From contig NZ_JAUSZL010000002.1 in assembly GCF_030817535.1 (NCBI RefSeq), positions 5,332,001 to 5,396,000 of the forward strand: a stretch of DNA of 64,000 nucleotides, written 5' to 3'. Position 1 is the stretch's first letter; every line of letters begins with the position of its first letter. Of this stretch, positions 42,234 through 51,941 are shown one piece after another. The position numbers were made by a program, and so were the translations under genes. The stretch is from Streptomyces sp. V3I8. Lineage in GTDB: Bacteria; Actinomycetota; Actinomycetes; Streptomycetales; Streptomycetaceae. The notes beneath the pieces were generated by a model that did no database searches, was not told where the DNA came from, and worked only from the letters and a program-made list of their open reading frames with translations.

Positions 42234-42873
42234 GGATCCCCCTGGGGATGGTCAGCCGCCCGACGAGGACGTATGCGGCGTCGAACAACAGCGCGAGGAC
42301 GATGATCCCGAGCGTGCCCGCGAGCACCTGGTTGAGCGCGTTCCTGCTGCCCAGCGAGGCGATCCCGCGGAAGATCTCATTGCCGAGCCCGGGCCCGGAG
42401 GCGTACGCGGCGATGGCGGCGATGCCCATCAGCATCTGCGTGGAGACCCGGATCCCGGTCAGGATCGGCGGCCAGGCCAGCGGCAGCTCGACGCGTACGA
42501 GCCGCGCGATCCGCGACATCCCGATGCCTGTGGCGGCGTCCACCAGCGACGGGTCGACCCCGCGCAGCCCGACGATCGAGTTGCGGACGACGGGCAGCAG
42601 TCCGTACAGGACGAGGGCGATGACGGTGGGCGGGACACCCAGTCCCACGACCGGGATCAGCAGGCCGATCATGGCGAGCGACGGAATGGTGAGCAGGGTC
42701 GCGGTCGTCGTCGTGGCCAGGTTCCCGGCCCAGCCGCTGCGGTAGGTGACGACCCCGATGAGCACGCCCAGGAGGGTCGCGACGACCATGCACTGGAAGA
42801 CGGCGCCGGCGTGCTGGTAGGCGTCGGCGAGGAGCTGCTGATGACGACTGCCGAGGTACTCCCAGAAGTTCAC
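42226..42873 (-). CDS. Osmoprotectant ABC transporter permease (ProW/OpuCB-like)
   Basis: The 215-residue permease has six helices, including CMVVATLLGVLIGVVTY and LLTIPSLAMIGLLIPVVGLG. The EAA-type loop LVDAATGIGMSRIARLVRVE is present. GTG 42873 is the first gene of the four-gene operon; GAGGTGA lies upstream. It pairs with the second, frameshifted permease. The promoter should lie in the short repeat-rich gap to the Lrp gene (42874-42976). Confidence 0.92.
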   Translation of the reverse strand: MNFWEYLGSRHQQLLADAYQHAGAVFQCMVVATLLGVLIGVVTYRSGWAGNLATTTTATLLTIPSLAMIGLLIPVVGLGVPPTVIALVLYGLLPVVRNSIVGLRGVDPSLVDAATGIGMSRIARLVRVELPLAWPPILTGIRVSTQMLMGIAAIAAYASGPGLGNEIFRGIASLGSRNALNQVLAGTLGIIVLALLFDAAYVLVGRLTIPRGIRV

Positions 42874-42901
42874 CCGCTGTCACCTCACCCGAATCGCCTC
42901 A

Positions 42902-42957
42902 GTCACCCGGTCACGCAGTCACCCGGTCACCCGGTCACGCGGTCGCGCGGTCACCCA
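42902..42957. repeat. Seven 8-bp tandem repeats, GTCACSCR type
   Basis: Units GTCACCCG, GTCACGCA, GTCACCCG, GTCACCCG, GTCACGCG, GTCGCGCG and GTCACCCA follow without spacers. They occupy most of the 103-base region between the osmoprotectant operon start and the stop of the Lrp-type gene. Confidence 0.85.
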
Positions 42958-42976
42958 GTCGTTCGTTCGTCGTCGT

Positions 42977-43450
42977 TCACCCGTCGTCCCTCGACGCCTG
43001 CTCCACCAGCGGGATGATCCGCAGCGGAACCGGGTTCTCCATGACGATCGCCGTGGAGGCCCGGACGATGCCATCAAAACCGACGACGCGGTCGATCACA
43101 CGCTGGAGATCGGCGTTGGACCGCGCCACGAGCCGGCACAGCATGTCCCCGCCACCCGTGGTCGTGTGCAGCTCCAGCACCTCCGGCACGGTCGCCAAGT
43201 GGGCCCGTACGTCCGCGCCTTGGCCCTGCCGGATCTCAAGGGTCGCGAAGGCGGTGACGGGATAGCCGAGGGCCGCGGGATCCACCTGCGGCCCGAACCC
43301 CCGGATGACGCCATTCGACTGAAGCCGGTCCAGCCGCGCCTGCACGGTCCCGCGCGCGACACCGAGCCGGCGGGACATCTCCAGCACGCCGATCCGCGGT
43401 TCCCGGGCCAGCAGCACGATGAGCCGCCCGTCCAGCCGGTCGATCCCCAC
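42977..43450 (-). CDS. Lrp/AsnC-family regulator
   Basis: The 157-residue protein starts at GTG 43450, 5 bp after GGGAGG; longer frames to 43513 lack such a site. The N-terminal AsnC-type helix-turn-helix (LDGRLIVLLAREPRIGVLEM, RLGVARGTVQARLDRLQSNG) is followed by the ligand-binding RAM domain (AFATLEIRQGQGADVRAHLA, GGGDMLCRLVARSNADLQRV). It is divergent from hppD with a roughly 120-base shared region. Control of tyrosine/4-hydroxyphenylpyruvate catabolism by an amino acid or keto acid ligand is a plausible role. Confidence 0.9.
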   Translation of the reverse strand: MGIDRLDGRLIVLLAREPRIGVLEMSRRLGVARGTVQARLDRLQSNGVIRGFGPQVDPAALGYPVTAFATLEIRQGQGADVRAHLATVPEVLELHTTTGGGDMLCRLVARSNADLQRVIDRVVGFDGIVRASTAIVMENPVPLRIIPLVEQASRDDG

Positions 43451-43467
43451 AAGCGCCTCCCACGTAG

Positions 43468-44718
<1,251 letters not shown>

Positions 44719-44732
44719 GCCCCCCGGGAAAA

Positions 44733-44760
44733 CGGCCCCGCGGCCCCCACCGCGGGGCCG
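44733..44760. terminator. 11-bp hairpin terminator after hppD
   Basis: CGGCCCCGCGG (44733-44743) and its complement (44750-44760) around CCCCCA. It lies between the convergent hppD and TPR genes and probably serves both. Confidence 0.8.
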
Positions 44761-44766
44761 CACCCG

Positions 44767-46296
44767 TCACCGGCCGCTGTCGCCACCGGCCGTATCCCTC
44801 ACCGGCCGCTGTCGCCACGCGCCCGCCGGCTCGCCCAGCTCCTCCAGCGCCCGCAGCGCGACCGGCACGAGGAGGGGCGAGAACGCCGGATTGATCCGCA
44901 ACGCCTCCTCAAGATGCCGCCGGCCGGCCCAGTCCATCCCCAGCGCCCGTTCGACCGTCCCCCGGTGATACGCGTACAGCGCGACCCGCGCCCCGCCCCC
45001 GCGCTCCCGGTCGGTGGCCCGGGTGGCGAACCCGAGCGCCTCCTTGTCCTTCCCGGCCCGGTGCAGCGCCCACCCCAGCGCATCCGCGACGGCCGCCGAC
45101 GGATGCCGGGCCCACTCGGCCCGCAACCGCCGGACGGCCGCCCCCGCGTCCCCGTGATCCGCCTCGAACACCCCGAGCACCAGCTCGTCGTTCACACCCC
45201 CCGCGCCGCCCTCCCGCACCCGCGCCCGCACCAGGTCGTACTGGACCCGGGCGGCCCCGCCCACCCCCAACGACTCGTACAGCTCGCCCAGCTCCAGCGC
45301 GTACTGCGGCAGCGGCCGGGTGGCCAGCGCCGACCGGTACGCCCGCAGCGCCTCGGAGTGCCGGCCCAGCGCCACCAGCGCCCGCCCCCGCCCCGCCTGC
45401 GCCGCGTGCTCACCGGGCTCGGCGCGCAGCGCGGCCTCGTGGGCGCGCAGCGACTCGACGGGTTCCCCGCGCTCCCAGGCCAGCTCACCGACCCGCACGA
45501 GACAGGCGGCCCGCTCCGCCGGAGTCGGAGCGAGCGCCGCCGCGTCCGAGAAGGCGGCAGCGGAGTCCTCCCGCCACCCCCGGTCCCGGTACACGAGCCC
45601 CGCGGCCGTGAGCATCCGCGCCCTCGCCGCCGGGCCCGCCGAACCGGCCGGGGGAAGCGCGACGAATGTGTCCAGCGCCTTGCGCGCGGCCTTGTGGTCG
45701 CCGAGTCCCCGGTACGCGTCGATCAGCGCGGGATAGGCCGTCCACCGTTCGGGTGAGGCGGCCACCGCGGCCTCGCCCCACCTCCGCGCGGCCCGGAAGT
45801 CGTGCCGCGCGTCGGCGAGCGCGGCCATCCCGCGGAACGCCTCGGTGTTTCCCTCGGGCCGTCCCTCGATCGACGTACGCAACGCCGCTTCGGCCTTCGG
45901 GTAGTACCGCGGCTCGGCGGTCCGTCCGCCCCGCTCCACGTACGCCGCGCCGAGCTCGGCCCACGACCGCACATCACCCGGATGGGCCCGCAGATGCGCC
46001 TCGCGGTCCCGGATGAGCGCGCCGAGGTCGGGCAGCGAGGCGGGCGCCCCGGTCCCGACGGCGGTGGCGGCCCGCGCCACGGGCCCGGGAGCGGCCGGCG
46101 GCCGGCGATCCCCGTCGGGCATCACCACGAGCGCGCCCCCCAGCGCCAGGCAGCCCACGACGGCCCCGGCGACAGCGCGCCGCACGAGGACATCACGCCG
46201 GACCGAACCGCTCCCCGTCCCGGCGCCCGTCCTTGTCCCGGCCGCCGGGTCCTTCCCCGGGCCGCACTCCACACCGCCGCTCTCCATGCCGCTCAC
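44767..46296 (-). CDS. Tetratricopeptide repeat protein, membrane-anchored
   Basis: An N-terminal cytoplasmic tail and one transmembrane helix (AVAGAVVGCLALGGALVVM, about 41-59) are followed by TPR-type helical repeats over the rest of the 509 residues (WAELGAAYVERGG, AYPALIDAYRGLGDHKAARK, GRALVALGRHSEALRAYRSA). It is probably an extracytoplasmic scaffold for protein interactions; no enzyme motif is visible. The start is GTG 46296 or ATG 46287. The C-terminal end is encoded by two copies of a 20-bp sequence (44767-44786 and 44799-44818). Confidence 0.85.
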   Translation of the reverse strand: MSGMESGGVECGPGKDPAAGTRTGAGTGSGSVRRDVLVRRAVAGAVVGCLALGGALVVMPDGDRRPPAAPGPVARAATAVGTGAPASLPDLGALIRDREAHLRAHPGDVRSWAELGAAYVERGGRTAEPRYYPKAEAALRTSIEGRPEGNTEAFRGMAALADARHDFRAARRWGEAAVAASPERWTAYPALIDAYRGLGDHKAARKALDTFVALPPAGSAGPAARARMLTAAGLVYRDRGWREDSAAAFSDAAALAPTPAERAACLVRVGELAWERGEPVESLRAHEAALRAEPGEHAAQAGRGRALVALGRHSEALRAYRSALATRPLPQYALELGELYESLGVGGAARVQYDLVRARVREGGAGGVNDELVLGVFEADHGDAGAAVRRLRAEWARHPSAAVADALGWALHRAGKDKEALGFATRATDRERGGGARVALYAYHRGTVERALGMDWAGRRHLEEALRINPAFSPLLVPVALRALEELGEPAGAWRQRPVRDTAGGDSGR

Positions 46297-46396
46297 TGTG
46301 CGTCAGTACGAAGAGCACATCCGTCCACCACCCCGGCCCGGAAAGCCCCGCGCGGGCGGGGTTCACACCGATGGCCCCGAGTGCGACGCTGTGATC

Positions 46397-47818
46397 ATGA
46401 GCCGTATCGAAGCCCGACCCGATGAGGACGCCGTGGCGGTGGGCAGCCTCACCGAACGTCTCACCGCACGTCTCCTCGCGGGCCTGCCGGCCGAGGCCGT
46501 CCTCACCGACCCGGACGTCACCAGCTCGTACGCCAACGACATGGCCAGCTTCTGCGAGGCCGGCACCCCCGCCGCCGTCGTGCTGGCGCGCACCGTCGAG
46601 CAGGTCCAGCACGTCATGCGGGTCGCGACCGAACTGCGCGTACCGGTCGTCCCGCAGGGCGCCCGCACGGGCCTGTCGGGAGCCGCCAACGCCTCCGAGG
46701 GCTGCATCGTGCTGTCCCTGGTCAAGATGGACCGCATCCTGGAGATCAGCCCGGTCGACCGGATCGCGGTGGTGGAGCCGGGCGTCGTCAACGCCACGCT
46801 CTCCCGCGCCGTCAACGAACACGGCCTCTCCTACCCGCCGGACCCCTCCAGCTGGGAGATGTGCACGATCGGCGGCAACATCGGCACGGCCTCGGGCGGC
46901 CTGTGCTGTGTGAAGTACGGGGTGACGGCCGAGTACGTCCTCGGCCTGGACGTCGTCCTCGCCGACGGGCGCCTGCTGTCCACCGGCCGCCGCACGGCGA
47001 AGGGCGTCGCCGGATACGACCTGTCGCGGCTCTTCGTCGGCTCGGAGGGCTCGCTCGGCATCGTCGTCGGGGCGACCCTCGCCCTGAAGCCCCGGCCTCC
47101 GCAACAGCTCGTGCTCGCGGCCGAGTTCGCGTCGGGGGCCGCCGCCTGCGACGCGGTCTGCCGGATCATGGAGGGCGGCCACGTGCCGTCCCTCCTCGAA
47201 CTGATGGACCGTACGACGGTGCGGGCCGTCAACGACATGGCGCACATGGGCCTGCCGGAGAGCACCGAGGCCCTGCTGCTCGCCGCCTTCGACACGCCCG
47301 ACCCGGCCGCCGACCTCGCCGCGGTGGGCGCGCTGTGCGAGGCGGCCGGCGCCACCCAGGTCGTACCGGCGGAGGACGCGGCCGAGTCGGAACTGCTCCT
47401 GCAGGCCCGCCGGCTGTCCCTCACCGGGCTGGAGGCGGTCAAGGGCACGACGATGATCGACGACGTGTGCGTACCGCGCTCCAGGCTCGCGGAGATGCTC
47501 GAAGGGGTCGACAGGATCGCCGGGAAGTACCGGCTGACGATCGGGGTCGTCGCCCACGCGGGCGACGGCAACACCCATCCGACGGTCTGCTTCGACGCGG
47601 GCGATCCGGACGAGTCCCGGCGCGCGCGGGAGTCCTTCGACGAGATCATGGCCCTCGGCCTGGAGCTCGGCGGCACCATCACCGGCGAGCACGGCGTGGG
47701 CGTCCTGAAGAAGGAGTGGCTGGCACGCGAGATCGGCCCGGTCGGCATCGAGGTGCAGCGGGCGCTGAAGGCGACCTTCGACCCGCTGGGCATCCTCAAC
47801 CCCGGCAAGCTCTTCTGA
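46397..47818 (+). CDS. FAD-linked oxidase, GlcD/D-lactate dehydrogenase type
   Basis: The 473-residue flavoprotein has a PCMH FAD-binding domain (about 55-235; VPVVPQGARTGLSGAANASE, CTIGGNIGTASGG, YDLSRLFVGSEGSLGIV). A FAD-oxidase C domain follows, with HAGDGNTHP and GTITGEHGVGVLKKEWL. Such enzymes oxidise 2-hydroxy acids (D-lactate, glycolate) and pass electrons to the respiratory chain. It lacks the iron-sulfur subunits of the glycolate oxidase complex next to it. ATG 46397 is about 100 bases from the divergent TPR gene and has no clear ribosome site. Confidence 0.9.
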   Translation: MSRIEARPDEDAVAVGSLTERLTARLLAGLPAEAVLTDPDVTSSYANDMASFCEAGTPAAVVLARTVEQVQHVMRVATELRVPVVPQGARTGLSGAANASEGCIVLSLVKMDRILEISPVDRIAVVEPGVVNATLSRAVNEHGLSYPPDPSSWEMCTIGGNIGTASGGLCCVKYGVTAEYVLGLDVVLADGRLLSTGRRTAKGVAGYDLSRLFVGSEGSLGIVVGATLALKPRPPQQLVLAAEFASGAAACDAVCRIMEGGHVPSLLELMDRTTVRAVNDMAHMGLPESTEALLLAAFDTPDPAADLAAVGALCEAAGATQVVPAEDAAESELLLQARRLSLTGLEAVKGTTMIDDVCVPRSRLAEMLEGVDRIAGKYRLTIGVVAHAGDGNTHPTVCFDAGDPDESRRARESFDEIMALGLELGGTITGEHGVGVLKKEWLAREIGPVGIEVQRALKATFDPLGILNPGKLF

Positions 47819-47877
47819 GACACCTTCGCCCCTCACCCTCCGGCCCCTCACCCTTCGGCGCCTCGCTCCCCGTCTTC

Positions 47878-48357
47878 TCACTCCCCGTCCGCGGACTCGT
47901 CCGAGGGCCACGGGTCGCACAACCACAAATCGTCGGCCGGCGTCGGCGCGAGCAGTTCGGCGAGGCCGCCGTCGATACCGAGCCGGCCGCTCTCGGTGCC
48001 GGGCGGTACCGCGACCAGGGTGCGCTCCAGCCAGGCCGACACCTGCGCGGCGGGCGCCTCCAGGAGGGCGTCCCCGCCGGGCGAGCTCAGCGCCATCAGG
48101 ACGACACCGCGCCCGCCGATCTTCGTCGGCCACACCCGTACGTCCCCGTGCCCGCACGGCCGGAACACGCCCTCGACGAGCAGCTCGCGCGCGAACGTCC
48201 AGTTCACCGGGTGGTCGGTGCCGATGTGGAAGGTGACGTGGACGGCGTACGGGTCGCGGGCGCGGTAACTCAGCAGCGCGGGGACCGGAATGCTGCGGTC
48301 GGGGGACAGGACCAGCTGGAGTTCGAGCTCACGCTCCACCACGGTGTCGTCGTTCAT
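47878..48357 (-). CDS. ssgG: SsgA-like protein, SsgG
   Basis: The 159-residue protein is of the SALP family, unique to sporulating actinomycetes. It carries LELQLVLSPDRSIPVPALLS, DPYAVHVTFHIG, VNWTFARELL and VRVWPTKIGGRGVVLMALSS. SALPs direct septum placement and cell-wall remodelling during sporulation. SsgG in S. coelicolor is needed for correct septum spacing. The assignment to SsgG rests on position (SCO2924 equivalent in a parallel gene order). It is convergent with the FAD oxidase gene. No anti-partner is nearby. Confidence 0.88.
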   Translation of the reverse strand: MNDDTVVERELELQLVLSPDRSIPVPALLSYRARDPYAVHVTFHIGTDHPVNWTFARELLVEGVFRPCGHGDVRVWPTKIGGRGVVLMALSSPGGDALLEAPAAQVSAWLERTLVAVPPGTESGRLGIDGGLAELLAPTPADDLWLCDPWPSDESADGE

Positions 48358-48621
48358 GTCGTCCGGTTCCTCTCGTGTCCGGGGCCCGTCGGGCAGGCCC
48401 GTACGAGTGGAGACGGGATGGGGCCCGGAGCATTACGCCGGTTCGCGGAATTTTCCCGGGAGGGCTCCACCGGCCGAGTCCCTATACCCCGTAGCGACGG
48501 GAAAACGTGTGGGAACGCCGCTCGAAGGGGGTAGGTACACCAGGAGCGGCAGTGGCGCGTGCGCCGGTCTGATAGATGTGGACGCTCAACACGACCCCCG
48601 AGCAGATACGGGACGACGGAC

Positions 48622-50319
48622 ATGAGCGCCCCAACCCCGGCCCCCGGCGACGACAGGCCCCGCGAGGGGTACTACCCCGACCCGTCCATTCCTGGATATG
48701 TCCGGTACTGGAACGGTGCCTCCTGGGTGCCGGGCACCAGCCGGCCGGCGCCGGCCGGCGGCGAGTCGATCTCGCCGTCCCCGTCCGCGTCCGCACCGGC
48801 GGCCGCGCGGCCCGCACCCGTGTCCACGGAGGAGACGGGTCCGCACTTCTTCGACGAGGACCCGCCCTCGGCGGCCGCGGGGCCGTCGCCCGCCGAGGCG
48901 CAGCACGGCAGCCGTCCCGAGCCGGCCACCGCGTGGGGCGCCGACCGCTCCCGGCAGACCGGCTTCGGCGGTGATCCGGACCGCCGGGTCCGCTGGGGTT
49001 CCCCGGACCCGCGCGTACCGTCGGATCCGGCCGGGCAGTCCCCGCCCGCGCAGCAGGCGCAGCCCGTCCAGCAGTCCCTGCCCGCGCAGCAGGCGCAGCC
49101 GGACGGCAGGTCGGACCATACGGACGGCACGGCCACGTTCCACGCGTCCGACGCCGGGCAGGACGGCGGGACGTCCACGCCCCCCTCCTCCGGCACCGTG
49201 GTCTTCCGCAGACCCACGGGACCCGTACGCCCCACGGACGCCGCGGGAGCCACCGGGTCGGCGGGGTCGGCCGGCGCCATGGGCGCCGGACGCGCGCACG
49301 TCGCGGGCAAGTCCGGTGCGGGAAGCGCACCGAAGCCGGGCACGGACGCCGCTCAGGCCGGTGCCGGTGCCGCTGCGGCTGCCGCTGCCGGGAACGTGCC
49401 GGGCCAGGGCGCCCCCGGCTCCCGCGAACCCGCCTCCGGACCCCTCGCTTCCGAACCCCTCGTCTCCGAGGGCACGATGACCTTCAGGACCGTGTCGCCG
49501 AGAGCGGGCCAGGAGCCCGCGGCGCAGGCCCGCCCGGGCTCCGCCCGGGGACCCGCCGCCCCCGCCTCCTCGTTCACCGCGCCGGCGGCTCCCGCCGGTC
49601 CGCAGCAGGTGCAGCCCGCCCCCGCTCCTGCCCCGACTCCTTCCCCCGCCCCGGCCGCCGCCGTGCCGCCGCAGCAGTCGGCCGCCCAGGCGCCCATGAG
49701 CGCGGGTCCCGGTGGCGGGCAGCCCTCCTGGGCCCAGCAGGTGCACCGGCTGGCCGGGCCGGACGAGGAGCAGCCCGTCGTGCCGTGGAAGCCGGTGCGG
49801 GAGGATCCGTTCCAGGCCGCCGCCCGCTCGCAGGCGAACGCGCGCCCGGCCGGGCTCGGCAAGCGGTTCGCCGCCCGTCTCGTGGACACGCTCGTGCTGG
49901 CCGTGGTCACCGGGGCGGCCGCCGTACCGCTCGGCACGAGGGCCCTCGACCACGTCGACGGGAAGATCGACGCCGCCAAGCAGTCCGGTGAGACGGTCAC
50001 GGTCTGGCTGCTGGACGGCACGACCGCGCTCTACCTCGGCCTCGTGCTCGCCGTACTGATCGTGTTCGGCGTCCTCTACGAGGCGCTGCCCACCGCGAAG
50101 TGGGGCCGCACACCGGGCAAGAAGCTGTTCGGTCTCCAGGTGCGGGACATCGAGGGCGGCGACCCGCCGTCGTTCGGCCCGGCCCTGCGCCGCTGGCTCG
50201 TCTACATCGTCCCGGGGGTCCTCGTCATCGGCGTCGCGGGTGTCGTGTGGGGCCTGTTCGACCGCCCGTGGCGCCAGTGCTGGCACGACAAGGCGGCCCA
50301 CACCTTCGTCGCCGGCTGA
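48622..50319 (+). CDS. DUF2510 and RDD domain membrane protein
   Basis: The N-terminal DUF2510 motif (EGYYPDPSIPGYVRYWNGAS, about residues 14-34) is followed by roughly 370 residues of Pro/Ala/Gly/Gln-rich low-complexity sequence. The C-terminal RDD domain begins LGKRFAARLVDTLVLAVVTG (about 413) and ends WHDKAAHTFVAG. RDD domains have three membrane helices and conserved Arg/Asp residues and are thought to be transport-related. ATG 48622 gives 565 residues. It lies 62 bp upstream of a second RDD gene, which suggests a pair acting together. Confidence 0.9.
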   Translation: MSAPTPAPGDDRPREGYYPDPSIPGYVRYWNGASWVPGTSRPAPAGGESISPSPSASAPAAARPAPVSTEETGPHFFDEDPPSAAAGPSPAEAQHGSRPEPATAWGADRSRQTGFGGDPDRRVRWGSPDPRVPSDPAGQSPPAQQAQPVQQSLPAQQAQPDGRSDHTDGTATFHASDAGQDGGTSTPPSSGTVVFRRPTGPVRPTDAAGATGSAGSAGAMGAGRAHVAGKSGAGSAPKPGTDAAQAGAGAAAAAAAGNVPGQGAPGSREPASGPLASEPLVSEGTMTFRTVSPRAGQEPAAQARPGSARGPAAPASSFTAPAAPAGPQQVQPAPAPAPTPSPAPAAAVPPQQSAAQAPMSAGPGGGQPSWAQQVHRLAGPDEEQPVVPWKPVREDPFQAAARSQANARPAGLGKRFAARLVDTLVLAVVTGAAAVPLGTRALDHVDGKIDAAKQSGETVTVWLLDGTTALYLGLVLAVLIVFGVLYEALPTAKWGRTPGKKLFGLQVRDIEGGDPPSFGPALRRWLVYIVPGVLVIGVAGVVWGLFDRPWRQCWHDKAAHTFVAG

Positions 50320-50381
50320 CGGGTACTCCGGACGGCCCCTCCCTCATTGCGGGCGGGGAGGGTTCGCGGTCGACTCGTGAC

Positions 50382-51026
50382 ATGAGTACCGAGCCGCCGC
50401 CCCCTCCGGACGAGGACCCGTTCCGGAAACAGCCGCCACCCCCGGGACAGGGCGGTGGCTCCCCGTACGGCGGCGAGCCCTCGCCGGGTGACGGCTCCCC
50501 GTACGGCGCCGCCCCGCCGCCCTACGGAGGCGGTGACCCCTACGGCGGCGGTCCGTACGCCACCGACCCGCTCGCCGGGATGCCGCCGCTCGCCGACAGC
50601 GGTAAGCGGGTGCTCGCGCGGATCATCGACATGGTCCTCGTCGTCATCGTGGTGTGGCTGCTGACCTGGGGGTTCGGCGTCAACGAGTACGACATGGACG
50701 CGGACAGGATCCAGTACGGCAAGTCCTTCGGGCAGTCCCTGATCGCGCTGCTGCTCTACGTCGGCTACGACGTCTTCATGACCAGCAGGTCGGGGCAGAC
50801 ACTCGGCAAGAGGTGGCTGCACCTGCGGGTGGCGAACCTCGACAACGGCTCCACGCCCTCCGTGCAGACCAACCTGGTGCGCGCCCTGGTGCTGTGGGTG
50901 CCGTTCGCGTTCTGCTGCGCCTGCATCTGGACCGCCGTCACGGGCGGCTGGAGCTTCTTCGACAAGCCGTACAAGCAGGGACTGCACGACAAGGCGGCCA
51001 AGACGGTCGTGGTCAGCACCGGGTGA
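50382..51026 (+). CDS. RDD family membrane protein
   Basis: The 214-residue protein has a Pro/Gly/Tyr-rich cytoplasmic tail (repeats of SPYGG/DPYGG, residues 1-65). Its RDD domain starts SGKRVLARIIDMVLVVIVVW and has TLGKRWLHLRVANLDNG and GLHDKAAKTVVV at the end. It follows the DUF2510-RDD gene in the same direction. Function unknown. A strong hairpin follows. Confidence 0.9.
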   Translation: MSTEPPPPPDEDPFRKQPPPPGQGGGSPYGGEPSPGDGSPYGAAPPPYGGGDPYGGGPYATDPLAGMPPLADSGKRVLARIIDMVLVVIVVWLLTWGFGVNEYDMDADRIQYGKSFGQSLIALLLYVGYDVFMTSRSGQTLGKRWLHLRVANLDNGSTPSVQTNLVRALVLWVPFAFCCACIWTAVTGGWSFFDKPYKQGLHDKAAKTVVVSTG

Positions 51027-51087
51027 GCCGCCCGGCGGCGGACCCCGGCGGCAGGTGCCCGACGACGGGAGCCCGGGCCGCGACACG

Positions 51088-51124
51088 GAACCGGCGGGCC
51101 CGTGCGGCACGGGCCCGCCGGTTC
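51088..51124. terminator. 17-bp perfect hairpin terminator
   Basis: Arms 51088-51104 (from GAACCGGCGGGCCCGT) and 51108-51124 with loop CGG. It separates the RDD gene from the convergent small membrane protein gene. Confidence 0.8.
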
Positions 51125-51150
51125 GCGGTCACGGAGGTCTTCGGGCGATG

Positions 51151-51468
51151 TCAGGCGCGTTCGCGTACCGGCTTCGACGCGCCGGCGGCGGCGACGGTCT
51201 CGCGCCGCTGCGGAACGCGCCGCTCCGTGACGGCGGACGAGGGACGGGCGGCGGACGACCGGCGGGCGGCGGACGACGGGGCCGCGGACCCGGCGGACTT
51301 CGGCGAGGGCACCGTCATGGCCACGAGGAGCCCGAGCACGAGGGCGGAGAGCGCGATGACCACGACTCCGAGGCCCGAACTCGTCTGCGACAGCAACAGC
51401 ATGGCGAGCGTGGAGAAGAGCACGGTGCAGGAACCGTAGGCGAGCTGTGCGGCGGTCGGACGAGGCAT
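51151..51468 (-). CDS. Small two-helix membrane protein
   Basis: The 105-residue protein has two membrane helices (YGSCTVLFSTLAMLLLS and LGVVVIALSALVLGLLVAM) and a basic Ser/Ala/Arg-rich cytoplasmic tail. GAGGAC lies about 8 bp upstream of ATG 51468. I recognise no domain; it is of the kind conserved in streptomycetes. It is divergent from the M6 protease gene, 473 bases away. Confidence 0.75.
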   Translation of the reverse strand: MPRPTAAQLAYGSCTVLFSTLAMLLLSQTSSGLGVVVIALSALVLGLLVAMTVPSPKSAGSAAPSSAARRSSAARPSSAVTERRVPQRRETVAAAGASKPVRERA

Positions 51469-51796
51469 GGCAATCCGTCCTCGGGGTGGGGGTCTCCCCC
51501 CGGGGTGCCTCTCGCGGTGGGGGAGGTGGCGGATGAAGGATCAAAGGGCTGCGACAACGGTGTCGCTCGGCAAATCACCGGATATCCGGCGAGCCGCCAA
51601 CCGACTCTATTGGCGTGTGTGCCCGAGCGGAACGAGCGGTAAGCGTGACCTAACCCACGGTGCCGGTGCACAGGGGGCGCACGGAATCATCAGGTCCGCC
51701 AACTCGGCCTGTTGACGCGCCTGTTGAGCGGTGCTCGGAGGGGTGATGAACAGGCGGGTGACAGGGGGTGACGGGCGGCCGTCGGCCCATAACCCA

Positions 51797-51864
51797 CTTG
51801 ACCTGTCCAAGTCAAGGTCTGTCTTTTCTCCTTCAACTCCGATCGAATGTCGTCACTTGTGACG
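51797..51864. promoter_or_regulatory. Inverted repeats in the upstream region of the M6 protease
   Basis: CTTGAC-N8-GTCAAG (51797-51816) and CGTCAC-TT-GTGACG (51851-51864) are exact inverted repeats. They lie about 80-145 bases before the protease start, in a 473-base gap without any gene. Operator function is inferred from symmetry. Confidence 0.45.
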
Positions 51865-51941
51865 CGCATAGAGCGCGCGCGGACTCCATGACCTGGACAC
51901 CCTCCATCCGCGCGCCCGGGCGCGAGGGAGGACTGCCTCAA

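Noticed and set aside
42902..42957. CRISPR-like array
   Set aside because: Units are 8 bp without spacers and no cas gene is present; simple tandem repeats.
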